The notes under the pieces: model-generated | Databases searched by the model: none | Seen by the model: only the letters and a program-made list of their open reading frames with translations | What the model was told of the DNA's origin: nothing | Shown here: positions 31,222 through 33,870 of the stretch, piece after piece | Layout: each line of letters opens with the position of its first letter | Position numbering within the stretch: the first letter of the stretch is position 1 | Translations under genes and position numbers: made by a program | From: an uncultured Eubacterium sp. | GTDB taxonomy: Bacteria > Bacillota > Clostridia > Lachnospirales > Lachnospiraceae | Direction: 5' to 3' | DNA length: 33,870 nucleotides | Assembly: GCA_947178105.1 (NCBI GenBank) | Contig: CAMWXD010000046.1 | Location: 1-33,870, forward strand

Positions 31222-32187
31222 TCATATGGTTTTGCAAGATTTCCATGCTGCATTCTGCCTTGTATATTCCTGATAAAACAGCTTCGTCTGTTTCCGAAAT
31301 GTTTTTTGGTAGCTGCGCATCTTCCTGTCGGTAAGGCTGCGCAGAAAATACAGCAGCCTGCGGTAACGGTACAGGAGATAGAGCTGCCATTTTCGTGCAT
31401 GAAGGTATCTGGCGCAGTAATACAGCTCGCTCTGGCTGATGCACTGATACATAAACGGCCGCGCCAGCCTTGCCGTAGCTCCATGCTGGTGTACCACTAC
31501 ACTTCCCGGTTCATACCGGGTACGGTAGCCTGCCCGCTCCATACGGATTCCAAGGATCAGCTCTTCATAATACAATACTGTTTCTTCATCCAAGGGCACT
31601 ACCTTTTGTGCACATTCCCGCGACAATGCAAAGCAGCAGCCTGACACATGGTAAACATCCATCGAAAGGCCTGGATTTTTCCCAAGGCAGTAATAATCCT
31701 GCCGTTTTCTGAAAAACCACTTTGCTGCCGTATAGAACTGAAAAATCTCTTTTATCCCTGTCCGCCTTAAGCAGTAGCTGGGCTGCACATGATTTCCGGC
31801 GTCTACTACCTTCGGTGCTGCAATTCCAATCCTGGGATGTGCTTCCAGACAGTCCGCCATTTTCTGCACAGCCTGTTCCCGAAAGATAATGTCATTATTG
31901 GAGACAATAATCACACTGCATCCATCTTCCAACGCTTTTTTTAATCCGATGTTATTTCCCGCTGCATATCCCCTGTTTCTTTTCGCCTGCAAAAACTGGA
32001 TCTTCCTGCCTTCCTCTTCTGTAAAAATATATCGCCTGAAAGCATCCGGCATTGGGCGGGTAGATGCATTATCCACCAGATAAACCTGACAGGACAGTTT
32101 CCCGCAGGTCTTATAGATGCTTTCCATACACCGAATGCTTAGCTCCCAAGTCTGATAATTCAATATTACGATCCCTATTTTCTTCAT
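31222..32187 (-). CDS. Glycosyltransferase family 2 (rhamnosyltransferase-like)
   Basis: A 321-residue GT2 protein: KKIGIVILNYQTWELSIRCMESI, VYLVDNASTR, KRNRGYAAGNNIGLKKAL, VIIVSNNDIIF (the metal-binding acidic site), GIAAPKVVD, and SGCCFALSRECAQKVVPLDEETVLYYEELILGIRMERAGY, all typical of the WbbL/RfbN-like rhamnosyltransferase group. A basic tail of ~50 residues follows. ATG 32187 is chosen because the first beta-strand starts there; an in-frame TTG at 32196 is less likely. It overlaps the upstream fusion gene by 77 bp, unusually long for this locus. Confidence 0.88.
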   Translation of the reverse strand: MKKIGIVILNYQTWELSIRCMESIYKTCGKLSCQVYLVDNASTRPMPDAFRRYIFTEEEGRKIQFLQAKRNRGYAAGNNIGLKKALEDGCSVIIVSNNDIIFREQAVQKMADCLEAHPRIGIAAPKVVDAGNHVQPSYCLRRTGIKEIFQFYTAAKWFFRKRQDYYCLGKNPGLSMDVYHVSGCCFALSRECAQKVVPLDEETVLYYEELILGIRMERAGYRTRYEPGSVVVHQHGATARLARPFMYQCISQSELYYCARYLHARKWQLYLLYRYRRLLYFLRSLTDRKMRSYQKTFRKQTKLFYQEYTRQNAAWKSCKTI

Positions 32188-33870
32188 ATGAAACAATTCC
32201 TTTTGTCTGGTAATAATACCTCTGCATACGTCTTAGCAGCCAGGCAGGGATCATGCCCACAAGCAAAGGCTTTGCTGCATACAGTATCCCCTCTGGCATC
32301 AGCCCCAGCCTGCAAAAGCCGCGGTACTTTATATAAGCTTCATGAAAACGGTATCGGTATTTCCTTCTTTGATACTGCTGCTTGTCCCTACGGATATAAT
32401 AAAGCACCTCATCTACATTCGCACCATGCATCCCTTCCCTGTACAGCCGCAGCAAGAGGTCATAATCCTCTGCCCGCACAGCAAGCCTGCTGCTGTCATA
32501 TCCATGCACCTGCTCCAATGCTTCCTTGCGAAACATCAAAGAAGCATGGACAAAAGGAAGCGAAAACAAAAATTCCGCTGCACCGGGCTCTTTATAAAAC
32601 GGATACTGCTCCCCGTCGTCCCCGGCATGACGAATAAAAAATTCGCCCCGGCTCCCCACAAAAGCAATCCCAGGATGTGCTTCCAGATACTGAAATTGCC
32701 GCTCCAGCCGTTTTTCTGCCGAGATGTCATCTGCGTCCATCACCGCCACATATCTGCCGCGCGCCGCACGAATGCATTGATTTCTGGCATATCCTGCTTT
32801 GCAGTTGTATGCAAGGCGCAGCAGGCGGATACGCGAATCTGCCGCTGCCAATCTCTTTAAGATCTCCCAAGTACGGTCTTTGGAACCATCATCACAAATC
32901 AAAAGCTCCCAATCTGCATAACTTTGCCTGCATATAGAGCTTACAGCACACGTTAGCGCCTGTCCGTCTGCGGCATTGTAAACAGCCATCACCACAGAGA
33001 TTGTCGGGCTTTTCCTTTTCGCTTCTTTTTGATTCGTGGCGCCCACCATCTGCCCATAAATTTGCCGCATCCGCTCCTGCACGTTCTTTAAGCTGTATGC
33101 TTCTATTTTCTTTTGGTTATAGCTGCCACAGCTTTTCCGCAGCTTTGCATCATCCAAAAGCTCTTGCAGCTTTTCCCGTAGCTCTCGTGGATGTTTCAAG
33201 GAAATAAGCCCGCCGCCCCTGCTATCAATCAGCTCTCTGTTTCCCCGGATATCAGACGCCACACAGGCAAGCCCTGCCGCCATCGCCTCCATTAAAGCAA
33301 CTGGAAGCCCTTCCTGCAATGAAGGAAATACAAAAAGATCTGCATTTTCATACAGGCTCTTTACATCCTCCAAATAACCAGGCATACGGATGTAATGCCA
33401 GATTCCTAGCTTTTTAGCCTGTTTGCGTAATGTATGATCTAATGCACCCTGCCCGCAGATGATATAATAAACATCTTCCTGCAAAAGGTGTGCCGCAGCT
33501 TGCAGTACAGCCTGATGGTTTTTTCTCCTGCTCAACTCTCCTACCGACAAAACAACCTGTGCATGGTAGGGAATCTTGTATGTGCGGCAGAATGCTTTTC
33601 GGATGCTAACAGAAACCTCTTCTGTCTGCCTGCAAAATCGCTCCATCACAATCCCCACCCCCGGAATCCTGTAAACCTTTCCCGCCCGCAGATGCCGCTT
33701 TGCAAACAAGTAGTCCTCCCGGTTCACTGTAATCAGCACATCCGTCCAGCGTGCCAGCAGCTTTTCCACTGGGTAATAAAACAGCCAGTTTTTCAAAGGA
33801 GCGCCTTTGTAAAAATGAAACCCATGCGCCGTATAAATCACACGCACGCCCTTTTGGTGCGCCGCCGCCC
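32111..33870 (-). CDS. GT4-GT2 fusion glycosyltransferase, 5' end cut by window
   Basis: The visible 585 codons run open to the window edge; the first residues in view (GVRVIYTAHGFHFYKGAPLKNWL) normally lie about 100 residues into a CapM/EpsF-like GT4, so the true start is outside the window. The first part is a GT4 donor domain: VVLSVGELSRRKNHQAVLQAA, YIICGQGALD, and FVFPSLQEGLPVALMEAMAAGLACVASDIRGNRE. After a short basic linker (NQKEAKRKSP) a full GT2 domain begins: ISVVMAVYNAADGQALTCAV, LICDDGSKDRTWE, KAGYARNQCIRAARGRYVAVMDADD, and RAEDYDLLLRLYREG. Two active sites on one chain may add two sugars in sequence. The last ~25 residues overlap the next gene in another frame. Confidence 0.9.
   Translation of the reverse strand, partial: AAAHQKGVRVIYTAHGFHFYKGAPLKNWLFYYPVEKLLARWTDVLITVNREDYLFAKRHLRAGKVYRIPGVGIVMERFCRQTEEVSVSIRKAFCRTYKIPYHAQVVLSVGELSRRKNHQAVLQAAAHLLQEDVYYIICGQGALDHTLRKQAKKLGIWHYIRMPGYLEDVKSLYENADLFVFPSLQEGLPVALMEAMAAGLACVASDIRGNRELIDSRGGGLISLKHPRELREKLQELLDDAKLRKSCGSYNQKKIEAYSLKNVQERMRQIYGQMVGATNQKEAKRKSPTISVVMAVYNAADGQALTCAVSSICRQSYADWELLICDDGSKDRTWEILKRLAAADSRIRLLRLAYNCKAGYARNQCIRAARGRYVAVMDADDISAEKRLERQFQYLEAHPGIAFVGSRGEFFIRHAGDDGEQYPFYKEPGAAEFLFSLPFVHASLMFRKEALEQVHGYDSSRLAVRAEDYDLLLRLYREGMHGANVDEVLYYIRRDKQQYQRRKYRYRFHEAYIKYRGFCRLGLMPEGILYAAKPLLVGMIPAWLLRRMQRYYYQTKGIVSYEENRDRNIELSDLGAKHSVYGKHL

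Noticed and set aside
31190..31444. Longer start for the TuaH-like gene
   Set aside because: The added residues overlap the GT2 gene and are not protein-like; GGGAGGC supports ATG 31189.

Overview
The window reads as chromosomal DNA from a low- to mid-GC Gram-positive anaerobe of the class Clostridia, most likely a gut Lachnospiraceae. This rests on strong AGGAGG-type ribosome binding sites, an NfnAB-type ferredoxin/NAD(P)H enzyme, a BlaR1-like M56 peptidase, an Rpn-family PD-(D/E)XK protein and a DUF6020-type membrane protein. No rRNA, tRNA, CRISPR array or complete insertion sequence was seen. Genus cannot be fixed from this sequence alone.

Left part (1-2.4 kb) is patchy accessory DNA. It holds a YoeB-type toxin (176-445, -) whose only upstream partner is a 29-codon ORF, an AT-rich HigB/HigA-like toxin-antitoxin pair (671-1319, +) with a consensus promoter whose spacer carries a perfect inverted repeat, a transglutaminase-like protein, and the remains of a GNAT acetyltransferase.

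2.4-7.0 kb (-) is a tight run: a CobW GTPase with a 140-residue His/Cys-rich insert, a second CobW-like GTPase fused to a DUF1980 (YcgQ-type) domain, then both subunits of an NfnAB-type electron-bifurcating transhydrogenase. This links predicted metal delivery or storage to redox metabolism. 7.0-14.5 kb carries an XRE regulator with a membrane tail (+), an RtcB RNA ligase followed by a secreted lipoprotein nuclease (-), a BlaR1-like M56 membrane peptidase whose outer domain is duplicated in the next gene as a lipoprotein (-), an Rpn-type nuclease and a TIGR04076 protein. The M56/lipoprotein pair lies between two copies of a ~53-bp imperfect palindrome.

14.7 kb to the right edge is one long minus-strand surface-polysaccharide locus. 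In transcription order it has a GT4-GT2 fusion (cut by the window edge), a GT2, a TuaH-like glycosyltransferase, WecB, a coiled-coil glycosyltransferase, a GT4, a Wzm/Wzt-type ABC exporter, a GtrB-like GT2, two multi-spanning GT-C-like proteins, GtrA, an FkbM methyltransferase, a GT4, a nucleotide-sugar dehydrogenase, an SDR epimerase and a UbiA-type prenyltransferase. Many genes overlap by 4 bp (ATGA) or more, so translational coupling is likely. Chains are probably built on a lipid carrier in the cytoplasm and exported by the ABC transporter. The GtrB/GT-C/GtrA block and UbiA probably supply polyprenyl-phosphate sugars for decoration outside the membrane. A nine-base G tract at the end of the dehydrogenase gene could make the last two genes phase-variable. 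The middle of the locus (about 20-28 kb) looks more AT-rich than its ends, suggesting mosaic assembly.
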